Shown here: in pieces, positions 38,131 to 46,476 of the stretch
How the letters are laid out: every line of letters begins with the position of its first letter
Position numbering within the stretch: position 1 is the first letter of the stretch
From: Amycolatopsis sp. cg9
GTDB lineage: Bacteria > Actinomycetota > Actinomycetes > Mycobacteriales > Pseudonocardiaceae
NCBI RefSeq assembly: GCF_041346945.1
Contig: NZ_CP166850.1
Span: 9,780,501-9,844,500, forward strand
Length of the DNA stretch: 64,000 nucleotides
Reading direction: 5' to 3'
Program-made: the position numbers and the translations under genes
Notes under the pieces: model-generated
What the model was told of the DNA's origin: nothing
The model's input: the letters and a program-made list of their open reading frames with translations, nothing else
Databases searched by the model: none

Positions 38131-39042
38131 ATGAGTGAAGAGCAGACGACACCGGCCGACGAGCTGGTGCGGATCGACGACTTCGAGACCGAGGTCCCGC
38201 TGGAGCTCGACGTCAGCGTGACGATCGGGCGTGTCGAGATCGTCCTCGAAGGGGACTCCGGCGCCCGGGTGGAGCTGCGGCACGACCAGGGCGAGCAGCA
38301 GCCGTGGGTGGCGGGGGTGAACAACCTGCTGTCGTGGGTCGGCGAGCGCTTCGGCGACCAGCTGGGCGTCGACCCGGCGGCCTCCCCCGCCGAAGCGGTG
38401 CGGCAGAGCCGGATCGAGAAGCTCGGCAACCGCCTGGTCGTCCAGGCGCCGAAGGCGTGGCAGCTGCGGAACGTGGCACTGGCGGTGAAGGTGCACGCGC
38501 CGGTGGGTTCGCACGTGGAGGTGCGCGCGGGCGCGGCGGACGTGACGGTGACCGGTTCGGCCGGCCGCGTCGACCTGCTGACGGGCTCGGGCGAGGTCAA
38601 GCTCGACCGCGCGGACGGCTCGGCCACGATCCGCACCGGCAGCGGCGGCATCACCCTCGGCCCGACCCTGGCCGGGTTGCAGCTCCGCAGCGGCAGCGGC
38701 AGCGTCGAGGCGTCCTCGCTGGCGGGTTCGGCCACGCTCGCAACGGGAACGGGAAACGTCTGGCTGGGCGCGGTCTCGGGCGAGGTGATGGCCCGCACCG
38801 GCAGCGGTGACCTGTCCGTGGCGGACGCGGCTTCGGGGTCGCTGGACTTGATCACGGGCTCGGGCGAGGTGCGGATCGGGATCCGCGGCGGGACCGCGGC
38901 GGAGATCGACCTGACTTCCAGCGGGGGCCGGGTTTCGAGTGAGCTGGACGTGCTGGAGACGGCACCCGAGGGGGAAGTGAAGCTGCGGGTGCGAGCCCGC
39001 ACGGGCTCCGGCAACGCCGTGGTGACGCGCGCGGCCGGCTGA
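38131..39042 (+). CDS. DUF4097-family beta-repeat protein
   Basis: The 303-residue protein lacks a signal peptide and has an N-terminal domain to about residue 125, then a run of short beta strands punctuated by TGSGEV/TGSGGI/SGSGSV turns, typical of DUF4097 beta-solenoid domains. Repeat period is about 20 residues. It is the second gene of an operon with the ribbon-helix-helix regulator; a GGGGG Shine-Dalgarno lies before its ATG. Function is unknown; it may bind a cell-envelope or protein partner. Confidence 0.85.
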   Translation: MSEEQTTPADELVRIDDFETEVPLELDVSVTIGRVEIVLEGDSGARVELRHDQGEQQPWVAGVNNLLSWVGERFGDQLGVDPAASPAEAVRQSRIEKLGNRLVVQAPKAWQLRNVALAVKVHAPVGSHVEVRAGAADVTVTGSAGRVDLLTGSGEVKLDRADGSATIRTGSGGITLGPTLAGLQLRSGSGSVEASSLAGSATLATGTGNVWLGAVSGEVMARTGSGDLSVADAASGSLDLITGSGEVRIGIRGGTAAEIDLTSSGGRVSSELDVLETAPEGEVKLRVRARTGSGNAVVTRAAG

Positions 39043-39052
39043 GTAAGGGGGA

Positions 39053-39092
39053 GACGGGCCGTTCCCGGCGGGGGTGCCGGGGGCGGCCCGTC
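39053..39092 (+). terminator. Terminator after the DUF4097 operon
   Basis: GACGGGCCG and CGGCCCGTC form a nine-pair outer stem, with CCCGGC/GCCGGG pairing inside, followed by TCTTGC. It starts 11 bases after the stop codon. Confidence 0.8.
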
Positions 39093-39267
39093 TTGCGTGC
39101 GCGGGAGGGGTCCTTCGCCGGGCAGCGCTGCACTTGTTGCCGCGGTGCACAACCGTGACTGCAACCCCCGCGGCTCCGGACGGCACTGGCGCGATCCCCG
39201 CGCCCGGCGCCGTGGTGCGGCCGAGGCAATCGCTGCCGCACGCCGCCGGGTCCACTGTGGATCGACG

Positions 39268-40389
39268 CTACTGGGCCTGCCCGGTCAGCAAGTTGATGAG
39301 GCTGTGCGGCGTCGCCTCGCCGAAGCACAGCTCGAAGTCGCGGGCCGCCTCCTCGGCCGCCGCCGCGCTGCGGGGGAACAGCTCCCGCTCGTACTCGGCC
39401 AGTGCGGCCTCCATGTCGTCCGGGTGGGCGGCGATCGCTCGGCCCAGTTCGGCGCCGTCCTGCATGGCGAGGTTGGCGCCTTCGCCGTTCGGGACCGACA
39501 GGTGGGCCGCGTCGCCCAGGAGCGTCACGCCCGGGGTGCGGGGCCAGCTGTGGCCGGGCGGCAGGGTGTGGAGCGGGCGCAGCACCGGTGGCGTCTCGCC
39601 GTCGGTGATCAGGGCCGTCAGTTCCGGGGCCCAGCCCTCGAACTCGGCCGCGACCTGTGCCCTGGCCGCCGCGGGGTCGGTGAAGTCGGTGAACCAGTCC
39701 AGCGGCTTGGACAGCACCACGTACGTGTGGAGCGTGTCGCCGGCTTCGCGGTGCGCCTGGATGCCCTTGCCCGGCTCCGGCACCAGCAGCGCTCCTCCCC
39801 CGGCCGCCTTCGCGGTCGCCGGGTGGCGGGTGTCGCCGTCGAACAGGAACGTCTCGACGAACGAGGTGCCGACGTACTGCGGGACCGCGGCCGACACCAG
39901 GGGGCGGACGCGGGACCACGCGCCGTCCGCGCCGACGAGCAGTCCGGTGACCGCCGTCGCGCCGTCGGCGAACGTCAGCTCGTGGCGGCCGTCGCCGAGG
40001 GAGCGGGCGCCGGTGACCTTGCGGCCCCAGCGGACCGTGCCCGCGGGCAGCGAGTCCAGCAGGAGCCGGCGCAGCTCGCCGCGCTGGACCTCGGGACGGG
40101 TGCCGGTGCCGTCGTCCGGCTCGTCGAGCAGGACCTTGCCGGTCCGGTCCAGGACGCGCGTCGCTTCGCGGCCTTCGAGGATCAGGGCGCGGAAGCCGTC
40201 GGTCAGGCCCGCCGCCTCGAGCGCGAGCTGGCCGTTGTGCTCGTGGATGTCGAGCATCCCGCCCTGTGTGCGTGCCGAAGGCGAGCTCTCCGCTTCGCAG
40301 ACCGTGACCGCGACGCCGTGGACGTGCAGGACGCGCGCGAGCGTGAGCCCGCCGAGCCCGGCGCCGACGATCACAACGGGGTCGGACAT
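39268..40389 (-). CDS. FAD-dependent monooxygenase (TetX/PHBH-like)
   Basis: The 373-residue flavoprotein begins with the dinucleotide-binding motif PVVIVGAGLGGLTLARVLHVHG, has a GD-type motif LLVGADGAWSRVR, and ends the FAD site with TLLGDAAHLSVPNGEGANLAMQDGAEL. This is the single-component class A hydroxylase fold, in the subgroup that includes tetracycline-modifying TetX. Substrate is unknown. ATG has AGGAG five bases upstream. It diverges from a TetR-family gene with paired operators between them, so the pair is probably a ligand-induced detoxification or catabolic unit. Confidence 0.9.
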   Translation of the reverse strand: MSDPVVIVGAGLGGLTLARVLHVHGVAVTVCEAESSPSARTQGGMLDIHEHNGQLALEAAGLTDGFRALILEGREATRVLDRTGKVLLDEPDDGTGTRPEVQRGELRRLLLDSLPAGTVRWGRKVTGARSLGDGRHELTFADGATAVTGLLVGADGAWSRVRPLVSAAVPQYVGTSFVETFLFDGDTRHPATAKAAGGGALLVPEPGKGIQAHREAGDTLHTYVVLSKPLDWFTDFTDPAAARAQVAAEFEGWAPELTALITDGETPPVLRPLHTLPPGHSWPRTPGVTLLGDAAHLSVPNGEGANLAMQDGAELGRAIAAHPDDMEAALAEYERELFPRSAAAAEEAARDFELCFGEATPHSLINLLTGQAQ

Positions 40390-40403
40390 GACGGCTCCTC
40401 TCG

Positions 40404-40451
40404 TTGGAATGATGTTCCAATCTTGGAACGACATTCCAGACGTGTCAAGAT
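40404..40451. promoter_or_regulatory. Twin operators and divergent promoter between monooxygenase and TetR genes
   Basis: Two palindromes of the form TTGGAA-N5-TTCCAA (40404-40420) and TTGGAA-N5-TTCCAG (40423-40439) lie 19 bases centre to centre; together they form a larger imperfect palindrome. The second TTGGAA also serves as a -35 with CAAGAT (40446-40451, 17-base spacing), five bases before the TetR ATG. Repressor binding would close both promoters. Confidence 0.7.
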
Positions 40452-40456
40452 GGGGC

Positions 40457-41131
40457 ATGGCACAGCGGCGCGCAGAGGCCCTTTCGCGGGCGCGCATCAT
40501 CGAGACGGCGGTCGAGCTCCTCGACGCCGACGGCGAGCGCGGGTTGACGTTCCGGGCGCTGACCGAGCGCCTCGCCACCGGCCCCGGGGCGATCTACTGG
40601 CACGTGGCGAACAAGGGCGAACTGCTCGACGCCGCGACCGCCGCGGTGGTCGCGGGCGCCTTGGCCGCCGAGCGAGCCGCGGGATCACCGCAGGACGAGG
40701 TGCGCGCCGTCGCGCTCGGCCTCTTCGACGCGATCGAGGACCACCCGTGGCTCGCCCCGCAGCTCTCGGCTCAGCTGACGCGCGGCCCGTCGGGCTCGGT
40801 GACGCCGAAGATCTTCGAGAGTTTCGGACGGCACGTGCGCGACCTGGGCGTGCCGAAGGGCAGCTGGTTCACGGCGACCTCCGCGCTGGTGCACTACGTG
40901 CTCGGCGCCGCCGGCCAGAACGCCGCGAACACGCGCGTCGCGAAGCCCGGCGCGGACCGCAGCGAGTTCCTCGACGCCGTCTCGACGGCGTGGGAGGGAC
41001 TCGACGCCGAGGAGTACCCCTTCGTGCGAGCGGTCGCCGACGAGCTGCGCGACCACGACGACCGCGAGCAGTTCCTCGCGGGCGTCGACCTCATCCTGAC
41101 CGGGATCGGCACGGTCCATTCCCCGGCGTAG
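40457..41131 (+). CDS. TetR-family transcription regulator
   Basis: The 224-residue protein has an N-terminal helix-turn-helix (RARIIETAVELLDADGERGLTFRALTERLATGPGAIYWHVANKGELLDA) and a larger helical ligand domain resembling the TetR C-terminal family that pairs with tetracycline-like ligands. It is divergently transcribed from the FAD monooxygenase and likely represses both. The ATG follows a -10 hexamer by five bases, so the transcript is leaderless. Its 3' end comes within four bases of the convergent YcaQ-type gene. Confidence 0.9.
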   Translation: MAQRRAEALSRARIIETAVELLDADGERGLTFRALTERLATGPGAIYWHVANKGELLDAATAAVVAGALAAERAAGSPQDEVRAVALGLFDAIEDHPWLAPQLSAQLTRGPSGSVTPKIFESFGRHVRDLGVPKGSWFTATSALVHYVLGAAGQNAANTRVAKPGADRSEFLDAVSTAWEGLDAEEYPFVRAVADELRDHDDREQFLAGVDLILTGIGTVHSPA

Positions 41132-41134
41132 GCG

Positions 41135-42349
41135 TCAGCGCACCAGCTTCGCCAGCGGTTTGGCCAGATCGCCGCGACTGCCCACCGCCACGCCGGACAG
41201 GCCGAGCCACTCCGCCATGTGCCGCAGCTCCCCCGCCAGTTCCGGGAGCACGCGCGCCACGTCCGCGCCCTCCTCCGCGAAGGCGCCCTGGACCCGCAGG
41301 ACGCCCGCCGCGCGGTCGGACTTCAGGTCCACCCGCCCGACCAGTTCGCCGTCCAGCAGGAACGGGAACACGTAGTAGCCGTACACGCGCTTCTGCTCCG
41401 GGACGTAGATCTCGATCCGGTAGTGGAACCCGAAGATCCGCTCGGTGCGGGCGCGTTCCCAGATCAGCGGGTCGAACGGGCACAGCAGCGCCCGGCCGGT
41501 CACCGACCGCGGCGTGCGGGCCTCGGCGTGCCGGTACGCCACCGCCTTCCAGCCGCGGACCGAAACCGGCTCCAGGACACCGGATTCGACCAGCTCCGCC
41601 ACCGCCTGGCGCGCCGGGGCCGGACCGAGGCGGTAGTAGTCGCGCAGGTCCGTCTCCGTCGCGACGCCCAGTGCGCGCGCCGAGCGCTCGATGAGGCCGC
41701 GCGCGCCCTCCTCCGCCGAGACCGTGCGCGCCAGGATGTCCGGCGGGACAACGCGTTCGGTCAGGTCGTACAGCCGCTCGAACGACCGGCGCGTGCCCGT
41801 GGTCAGCTGGCCGATGCCGAACAGGTACTCGCAGACGCGCTTCACCTCCGACCGCTCCCACCACGAGCCGGGGCCCCGCCGCTGCGCATCCGCCTCGACC
41901 TCGCGCTCGATGCCGCCCGCGCCGATCGGGCCGAGTTCCTTGACCACCGAAAGGATCTCGTCGACCAGACCCGGCGACTTCTCGATCAACGGGCCGTAGT
42001 GCTTCCACCAGCCATCCCGCTTCGCGCCCGAGCGGATCAGCGGCCAGTCCTCGATCGGCAGCAGGCTCGCCTCGTGCGCCCACGTCTCCACCATCAGGCG
42101 CGGCTGACGCGCCGAGTGCGACCACGCCGCCGCGTCCAGCAGCGCGGGCTCGTACGCGCCCAGCCGGGAGAACACCGGCATGTAGTGCGCCCGGACCGCG
42201 ACGTTCACCGAGTCCAGCTGCAGCAGCTGGACGCGCGAAAGCACGCGTTTCAGGTGCCGCCGGGACGGCTCGCCGGAGGGACGCGGGTCGGTGAAGCCCT
42301 GTGCGGCCAGGAAGGTCTTCCGGGCCGTCGAGACGCTGATCGTTTGCAT
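41135..42349 (-). CDS. YcaQ/AlkX-type DNA crosslink glycosylase
   Basis: The 404-residue winged-helix protein belongs to the HTH_42 family. The catalytic tract reads Gln44-Leu45-Asp46 (LLQLDSVNVAVRAHYMPVFSRLG), the QxD form of the YcaQ branch rather than the QxQ of AlkZ. YcaQ enzymes unhook interstrand crosslinks and remove bulky alkylated bases. Further marks are FGFHYRIEIYVPEQKRVYGYYVFPFLLDGELVGRVDLK. No antibiotic cluster is adjacent that would suggest a self-resistance role. ATG start; divergent from a GNAT gene. Confidence 0.88.
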   Translation of the reverse strand: MQTISVSTARKTFLAAQGFTDPRPSGEPSRRHLKRVLSRVQLLQLDSVNVAVRAHYMPVFSRLGAYEPALLDAAAWSHSARQPRLMVETWAHEASLLPIEDWPLIRSGAKRDGWWKHYGPLIEKSPGLVDEILSVVKELGPIGAGGIEREVEADAQRRGPGSWWERSEVKRVCEYLFGIGQLTTGTRRSFERLYDLTERVVPPDILARTVSAEEGARGLIERSARALGVATETDLRDYYRLGPAPARQAVAELVESGVLEPVSVRGWKAVAYRHAEARTPRSVTGRALLCPFDPLIWERARTERIFGFHYRIEIYVPEQKRVYGYYVFPFLLDGELVGRVDLKSDRAAGVLRVQGAFAEEGADVARVLPELAGELRHMAEWLGLSGVAVGSRGDLAKPLAKLVR

Positions 42350-42408
42350 GGTGAGGTCATGGTGCCAGCCACCACCGACAGTTTTCGACGACCCGATATC
42401 TTCTGGGC

Positions 42409-42966
42409 ATGAGCGACGCCGCCGTCCGCCCCGCCGACCTGTCCGACGCCGCGGAGATCGCCCGCATCCAGCGCGACACCTGGCACGCCGCCTACGAAGA
42501 CCTGCTGGGCAAGCAGGCGCTCGCCGAACTGGACGCCGCCGACCTGGTGGGCACCTGGACCGAGACCATCGACTACCCCGGCAGCCTCGTCTACGTCGCC
42601 ACCGAAGGCGAGTACACGGTCGGGTTCTGCGTCGCCGGCCGCGCGCCCGAGGGCGAGATCGCGGCCGCCGACGGCAGCCTGCCCGAGGACGCGGAGGCCA
42701 CCGGCCTGATCGCCACCCTGCTCGTCGAGCCGCGGTGGGGCCGGCGCGGCCACGCCGGCCGGCTACTCGCGACGGCCGCCGCGGGGCTGCGGGCCGACGG
42801 CGCCGGCCGCGGCATCGCCTGGGTCGCCCAGGGCGACCACGCCTCCCTCGGCTTCTACCGCCGGGCCGGCTGGAACCCCGACGGCACGGTCCGCACCCTC
42901 GACACCGGCGAGCGCCTGCTCCGCGAGGTCCGGCTCACCGGCACCCTCGAGCTCGCGCTCACCTGA
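42409..42966 (+). CDS. GNAT-family acetyltransferase
   Basis: The 185-residue protein has VRPADLSDAAEIARIQRDTWHAAYEDLL at the start, a core GLIATLLVEPRWGRRGHAGRLLATAA with the acetyl-CoA loop (RWGRRGHAGRL), and GDHASLGFYRRAGWNPDGTVRTLD near the end. Substrate unknown. The ATG lies six bases after TATCTT, so the message is leaderless. Its last 204 bases are also covered by the convergent GtrA reading frame. Confidence 0.87.
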   Translation: MSDAAVRPADLSDAAEIARIQRDTWHAAYEDLLGKQALAELDAADLVGTWTETIDYPGSLVYVATEGEYTVGFCVAGRAPEGEIAAADGSLPEDAEATGLIATLLVEPRWGRRGHAGRLLATAAAGLRADGAGRGIAWVAQGDHASLGFYRRAGWNPDGTVRTLDTGERLLREVRLTGTLELALT

Positions 42967-43428
42967 GTCGCGGAAGATCACCCAGCGCATCACGGCGTAC
43001 ATGAACACGCCTTCGCAGGCGCCCGCGAGCAGCCGCGAGAAGTGGTATTCGACGCCCAGCGCCGTCAAGCCCGCGCCCACGCCCAGCAAGAACGCGGCGT
43101 AATTGACGGCGATCGCCACGACGTACAGCACGAGCTGGATTCCGACCGCGGCGTGGGAATGGAAGTTGAACGTCCGGTTCAGCACGAAGCTGAGCCCGAA
43201 CGCGCAGCCGTACGCGACCGTGATCGCGAGCCACAGGGGCCAGCCGAGCAAGCCGTGGAAAACGGTCAGCAACCCGAGGTCGACGCCGAACGTCAGACCG
43301 TTGATGAGGCAGAAGCCGAGAAACGTCGGGGCGACGATCCGCGACAGACCCAGCGGGAGTATCCGGACGACGGCCCGGCAGAGGGCGCCGAAGCGGTCAG
43401 CGGGCGTACGGGGTTGCTCGGCGGCCAC
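42763..43428 (-). CDS. GtrA-family membrane protein with long C-terminal tail
   Basis: Four membrane helices typical of GtrA (FLGFCLINGLTFGVDLGLL, LAITVAYGCAFGLSFVLNRTFNF, LVLYVVAIAVNYAAFLLGVG, LAGACEGVFMYAVMRWVIF) make up the first 155 residues; family members flip or move polyprenyl-linked sugars. The remaining tail of about 65 residues is Gly/Ala/Glu-rich and is encoded wholly antisense to the GNAT gene, so it may simply be read-through after loss of a stop. GTG was chosen because an AACGCT hexamer lies six bases upstream; an earlier GTG 22 codons before is possible. Confidence 0.75.
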   Translation of the reverse strand: MAAEQPRTPADRFGALCRAVVRILPLGLSRIVAPTFLGFCLINGLTFGVDLGLLTVFHGLLGWPLWLAITVAYGCAFGLSFVLNRTFNFHSHAAVGIQLVLYVVAIAVNYAAFLLGVGAGLTALGVEYHFSRLLAGACEGVFMYAVMRWVIFRDSGERELEGAGEPDLAEQALAGVEGADRAVGVPAGPAVEAEGGVVALGDPGDAAAGAVGPQPRGGRRE

Positions 43429-43580
43429 GTGTTCAGCGTTCCAGCGGGAGGTGACCGGGAGCCGTCCGGCAGGTGATCTTCTGGTGCGCACCACCGGCCG
43501 AAGTGGGGGGTCAACCCCCGTGTTTCAAGGTTTCGAACTGATAACGTGAAGAACGCGAGCGATTTTCGGGAGGTGACACG

Positions 43581-44099
43581 ATGAGCTGGATTCTGCTGAC
43601 GCTGGGCGTCGCGTTCGGTTCGGCCATCGTGCCGCTGATCAACGCCGAAGTGTTCTTGATCGGGTTGTGCGCGAGCCAGCCCGGCTTGCACTGGCTGTGG
43701 CTCGGGGCGGCGGTGGCGGTCGGGCAGATCGCCGGGAAGACGCTGTACTACCTCGCCGCGCGGGGGACGATCAAGCTGCCCAAGCCGCTGCACGACCGGC
43801 TGCACCGCGAGCGGCCGCTCACGCCGCGGCGGGTGCGGTGGCAGTTGCGGACGAAGCGGATCCGCGGGTGGGTCGAGCGGCTGCGGGAGCGGTGCCACCG
43901 GCATCCGCACTGGATGGCCGGGACGTACGGGGTCAGTTCGCTCGTGGGGTTGCCGCCGTTCATGGCGACCAGCGTGCTGGCGGGGCTGGTGCGGATGCGG
44001 CTGGCGACGTTCTTGACCACCGGGCTGGCCGGAAGGTGGATTCGGTTCAGTTTGATAGCGGCTTCACCTGCGGTGTTCGCCGGATGGTTGCATCACTGA
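43581..44099 (+). CDS. Small DedA/VTT-like membrane protein
   Basis: The 172-residue protein has helices at about residues 3-30, 36-60 and 125-170, separated by a long strongly basic loop (HDRLHRERPLTPRRVRWQLRTKRIRG). The segment AVGQIAGKTLYYLAARGTIKLPK and the later GVSSLVGLPPFMATSVLAGLVRM resemble VTT/DedA-type proteins, where the Gly-Pro-x-Phe turn is conserved. ATG has GGGAGG five to six bases upstream. Function unknown. Confidence 0.75.
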   Translation: MSWILLTLGVAFGSAIVPLINAEVFLIGLCASQPGLHWLWLGAAVAVGQIAGKTLYYLAARGTIKLPKPLHDRLHRERPLTPRRVRWQLRTKRIRGWVERLRERCHRHPHWMAGTYGVSSLVGLPPFMATSVLAGLVRMRLATFLTTGLAGRWIRFSLIAASPAVFAGWLHH

Positions 44100-44131
44100 G
44101 GAAGTGGGGTCGCTGCGAAGGTTGATCCGCT

Positions 44132-45544
44132 TCAGTTTTTGAGTCGGTTCGGGTTCTTGGTGTTCCGGGTGGCCCATTGCACCGCTACCGCGCCGGCGAC
44201 CGCGATCGCGAACGCCCAGGCGCCGATCAGCTCGGCCAGGACCGCTGTCAGGAAGCAGAAGGCTGCGAAGCCGCGGAGGCCGCGTAGGACGCCTCGCATG
44301 GTTGCGACCGCTGCTGCCGGGCCGCCTTGCGCCAGGGCGAAGGCCGCCACGACGCTCGTCCCGGTCGGGAACGGGGCCAGCACACCGGTCAGATCCGGAC
44401 CGAGCCGCCCGGCGGCGGCCGTCAGCGCCAGGACGAGCGCGGCTGTGGCCAGTGCGCGGGCGGGGAGGTCCCACCAGGGCAGGGTGACCGGGCTGGTTGC
44501 GCGCATGCTCGACGGCTCTGCTGCGCCCGACGACGGCGGGAGCGGCTGTCCGGCCTCGCGGGAGGCAAGCGGGCCCGGACCCGGTGTGCTCAGCGGCCCG
44601 GCTTCACCCGACGCGGGCAAGCTCGGCTCCGCCACGCCCGACGCGGGCAGGCCTCGCGGCCCGGCCACTTCGGGTCCAGGCGAGCTCACCGGCCCAGCCA
44701 CGCTGGTTCCGCGCAGGCTGCCCGGCCCGGCCTCGCCCGGCTCAGCCGCGCCCGACGCGGGCAGGTCCCGCGGCCCGGCCACCTCGGCCCTGGGCAAGCT
44801 CACCGTCCCAGCCTCGCCCGTCGTGGCTAAGCCCGGCTCCGCCACGCCCGACACGGGCAAGTCCCGCGGCCCGGCCACCTCGGCCCTGGGCAAGCTCACC
44901 GTCCCAGCCTCGCCCGTCGTGGCTAAGCCCGGCTCCGCCACGCCCGACACGGGCAAGTCCCGCGGCCCGGCCACCTCGGCCCTGGGCAAGCTCACCGTCC
45001 CAGCCTCGCCCGTCGTGGCTAAGCCCGGCCCAGCCGCGCCCGACGCGGGCAAGTCCCGCGGCCCGGCCACCTCGGCTCCGGGCGAGCCCGGCCCGGCCAC
45101 CTCGGCACCAGGCAAGCTCACCGAACCAGCCCCGCGCAAGCTCGCCTCCCCCGACGCCGGCACGAGTCGCGTGCCTCCCCAAGCCGCCGCCAGTGCCAAC
45201 CCCACCGCGGCCCACGCCGGCACCGGCGCGAACGACAGCGCGAGGTCCAGCACCAGGCACACCAGCCACCCCACGAACACCGTTCCCAGCCACCCGCGGC
45301 CCCGCGCCACCCACGCGAACACCACCGCGAACGCCGCCAATGACACCAGTCCCAGCAACGACGCCGAAGCCGCCCGGGCCGCGAAAGCTGCTCCGTGGTC
45401 CACGTACGTGATCAGCAAGATCGGGCCCGCCACCACCGGCATGGCCACCAGCAGCCCCGTCAGTCCCGGGCCCCAGCGGCGGCCCGCCAGGGAGGAGCCG
45501 ACCACCAGCAGCGGGGCCAGGACGAGCTTCACCACCAGCGTCAC
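44132..45544 (-). CDS. Duplicated four-helix membrane protein with internal 32-residue repeat insert
   Basis: The 470-residue protein has two related membrane halves: residues 1 to about 130 (with GPGLTGLLVAMPVVAGPILL) and about 360 to 470 (with GPDLTGVLAPFPTGTSVVAAF). The shared GPxLTGxLxxxP motif shows an internal duplication. Between them lies some 190 residues of Gly/Pro/Ala-rich repeat with a unit reading EAGTVSLPRAEVAGPRDLP and continuing VSGVAEPGLATTG. Function is unknown; ordinary relatives without the insert would be about 270 residues. GTG overlaps the LysR stop by four bases (GTGA), so both belong to one operon. Confidence 0.72.
   Translation of the reverse strand: MTLVVKLVLAPLLVVGSSLAGRRWGPGLTGLLVAMPVVAGPILLITYVDHGAAFAARAASASLLGLVSLAAFAVVFAWVARGRGWLGTVFVGWLVCLVLDLALSFAPVPAWAAVGLALAAAWGGTRLVPASGEASLRGAGSVSLPGAEVAGPGSPGAEVAGPRDLPASGAAGPGLATTGEAGTVSLPRAEVAGPRDLPVSGVAEPGLATTGEAGTVSLPRAEVAGPRDLPVSGVAEPGLATTGEAGTVSLPRAEVAGPRDLPASGAAEPGEAGPGSLRGTSVAGPVSSPGPEVAGPRGLPASGVAEPSLPASGEAGPLSTPGPGPLASREAGQPLPPSSGAAEPSSMRATSPVTLPWWDLPARALATAALVLALTAAAGRLGPDLTGVLAPFPTGTSVVAAFALAQGGPAAAVATMRGVLRGLRGFAAFCFLTAVLAELIGAWAFAIAVAGAVAVQWATRNTKNPNRLKN
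44755..45042. repeat. 96-bp tandem repeat inside the membrane-protein gene
   Basis: Three head-to-tail units of exactly 96 bases start at 44755, 44851 and 44947, with a further, more diverged unit from 45043 and degenerate ones to the left from about 44580. The unit length keeps the reading frame (32 codons). The high identity of the central copies suggests recent expansion and variable copy number. Confidence 0.9.
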
Positions 45545-46407
45545 TGGGTCCAGTCTGCCGGACCCAGTGAAGCCGCCACGCGGATGAAGCCGCGGACGAG
45601 GGGGCCGGCGGCGGATTTGGGCCAGGCCACCGCCACGGTGCTCGGTGGGCGGTCGGTCACCGGGATGATGCGCAAGCCCGGTGGCAGCGGCTGGCCGAGC
45701 GGGGCGAACGCCGAAATCCCGTTCCACAGCACCGCTTGCAGGCACTCCTGGATCGTCCGCACGACCGGAGCGCCGTCGCCCGGCTCGCCGCCCGTCCAAA
45801 AGGCCGCCCAGACCGGGTCGGTGCCGTCCGGGAGGCGGATCCAGCGGCGGCCGGTCAGGTCCGCCGCGGACAGCTCGGCCCGGCCGGCCAGGGGGTCGTC
45901 GTCGCGCAGCACCACGCCCGTTCGCACCTGGCGCAGGACGTGGACGCCGATTCCCGTGCTCTCGAAGGGGGTCCGGGTCAGCGCCACGTCGACCAGGCCC
46001 GTGCGCAGCCCCGCGGTCGGGTCGGCGAGGTCCGTCTCGTGGACCCGGACGTCGACGTGCGGGTGGCGTTCCCGGAACAGCGCGACCAGCCGGGGGCCGG
46101 CCTGCTCGGCGGTGTCCGCCAGCGTGCCGACCGTCAGGGTCGCCGCGCCCGCCGCCGTGGTGACGCGGTCGCGGATCCGGTCCGCGCGCGCCAGCAGCGC
46201 GACCGCCTCGTCGTACAGCACCGTGCCCGCAGCGGTGAGCGTGACGCCCTTCGGCGTGCGCTCGAACAGCGTCGCGCCCAGTTCGTCTTCCAGCCCGCGC
46301 ACCGCCCGGCTCAGCGGCGGCTGCGCCATGTGCAGCCGCCCCGCCGCGCGGCCGACGTGCCGCTCCTCGGCGACCGCGACGAAGTACCGGAGCACGCGCA
46401 GGTCCAT
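45541..46407 (-). CDS. LysR-family transcription regulator
   Basis: The 288-residue protein has the LysR winged helix at its N-terminus (MDLRVLRYFVAVAEERHVGRAAGRLHMAQPPLSRAVRGLEDELGATLFERT) and an effector-binding domain after residue 90. It is divergent from a periplasmic-binding-fold enzyme gene 70 bases away, which it probably controls. The ATG lies six bases after TACCCT on the minus strand (leaderless), and its stop overlaps the start of the duplicated membrane-protein gene, so it is the first gene of a two-gene operon. Confidence 0.93.
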   Translation of the reverse strand: MDLRVLRYFVAVAEERHVGRAAGRLHMAQPPLSRAVRGLEDELGATLFERTPKGVTLTAAGTVLYDEAVALLARADRIRDRVTTAAGAATLTVGTLADTAEQAGPRLVALFRERHPHVDVRVHETDLADPTAGLRTGLVDVALTRTPFESTGIGVHVLRQVRTGVVLRDDDPLAGRAELSAADLTGRRWIRLPDGTDPVWAAFWTGGEPGDGAPVVRTIQECLQAVLWNGISAFAPLGQPLPPGLRIIPVTDRPPSTVAVAWPKSAAGPLVRGFIRVAASLGPADWTQ

Positions 46408-46476
46408 ACTCGCAGGGTATCGAGTCGACGCAGCCGGTCTTGGACACCCGCGGCCGCGCGCGCCGATGATCGGGGC

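Noticed and set aside
39268..40389. Secondary-metabolite biosynthesis cluster
   Set aside because: Only one FAD hydroxylase and a TetR regulator are present, with no synthase, carrier protein or transport genes beside them.
44755..45042. Possible CRISPR array
   Set aside because: The 96-bp units are homologous over their full length, in frame and inside a gene; there are no unique spacers or cas genes.
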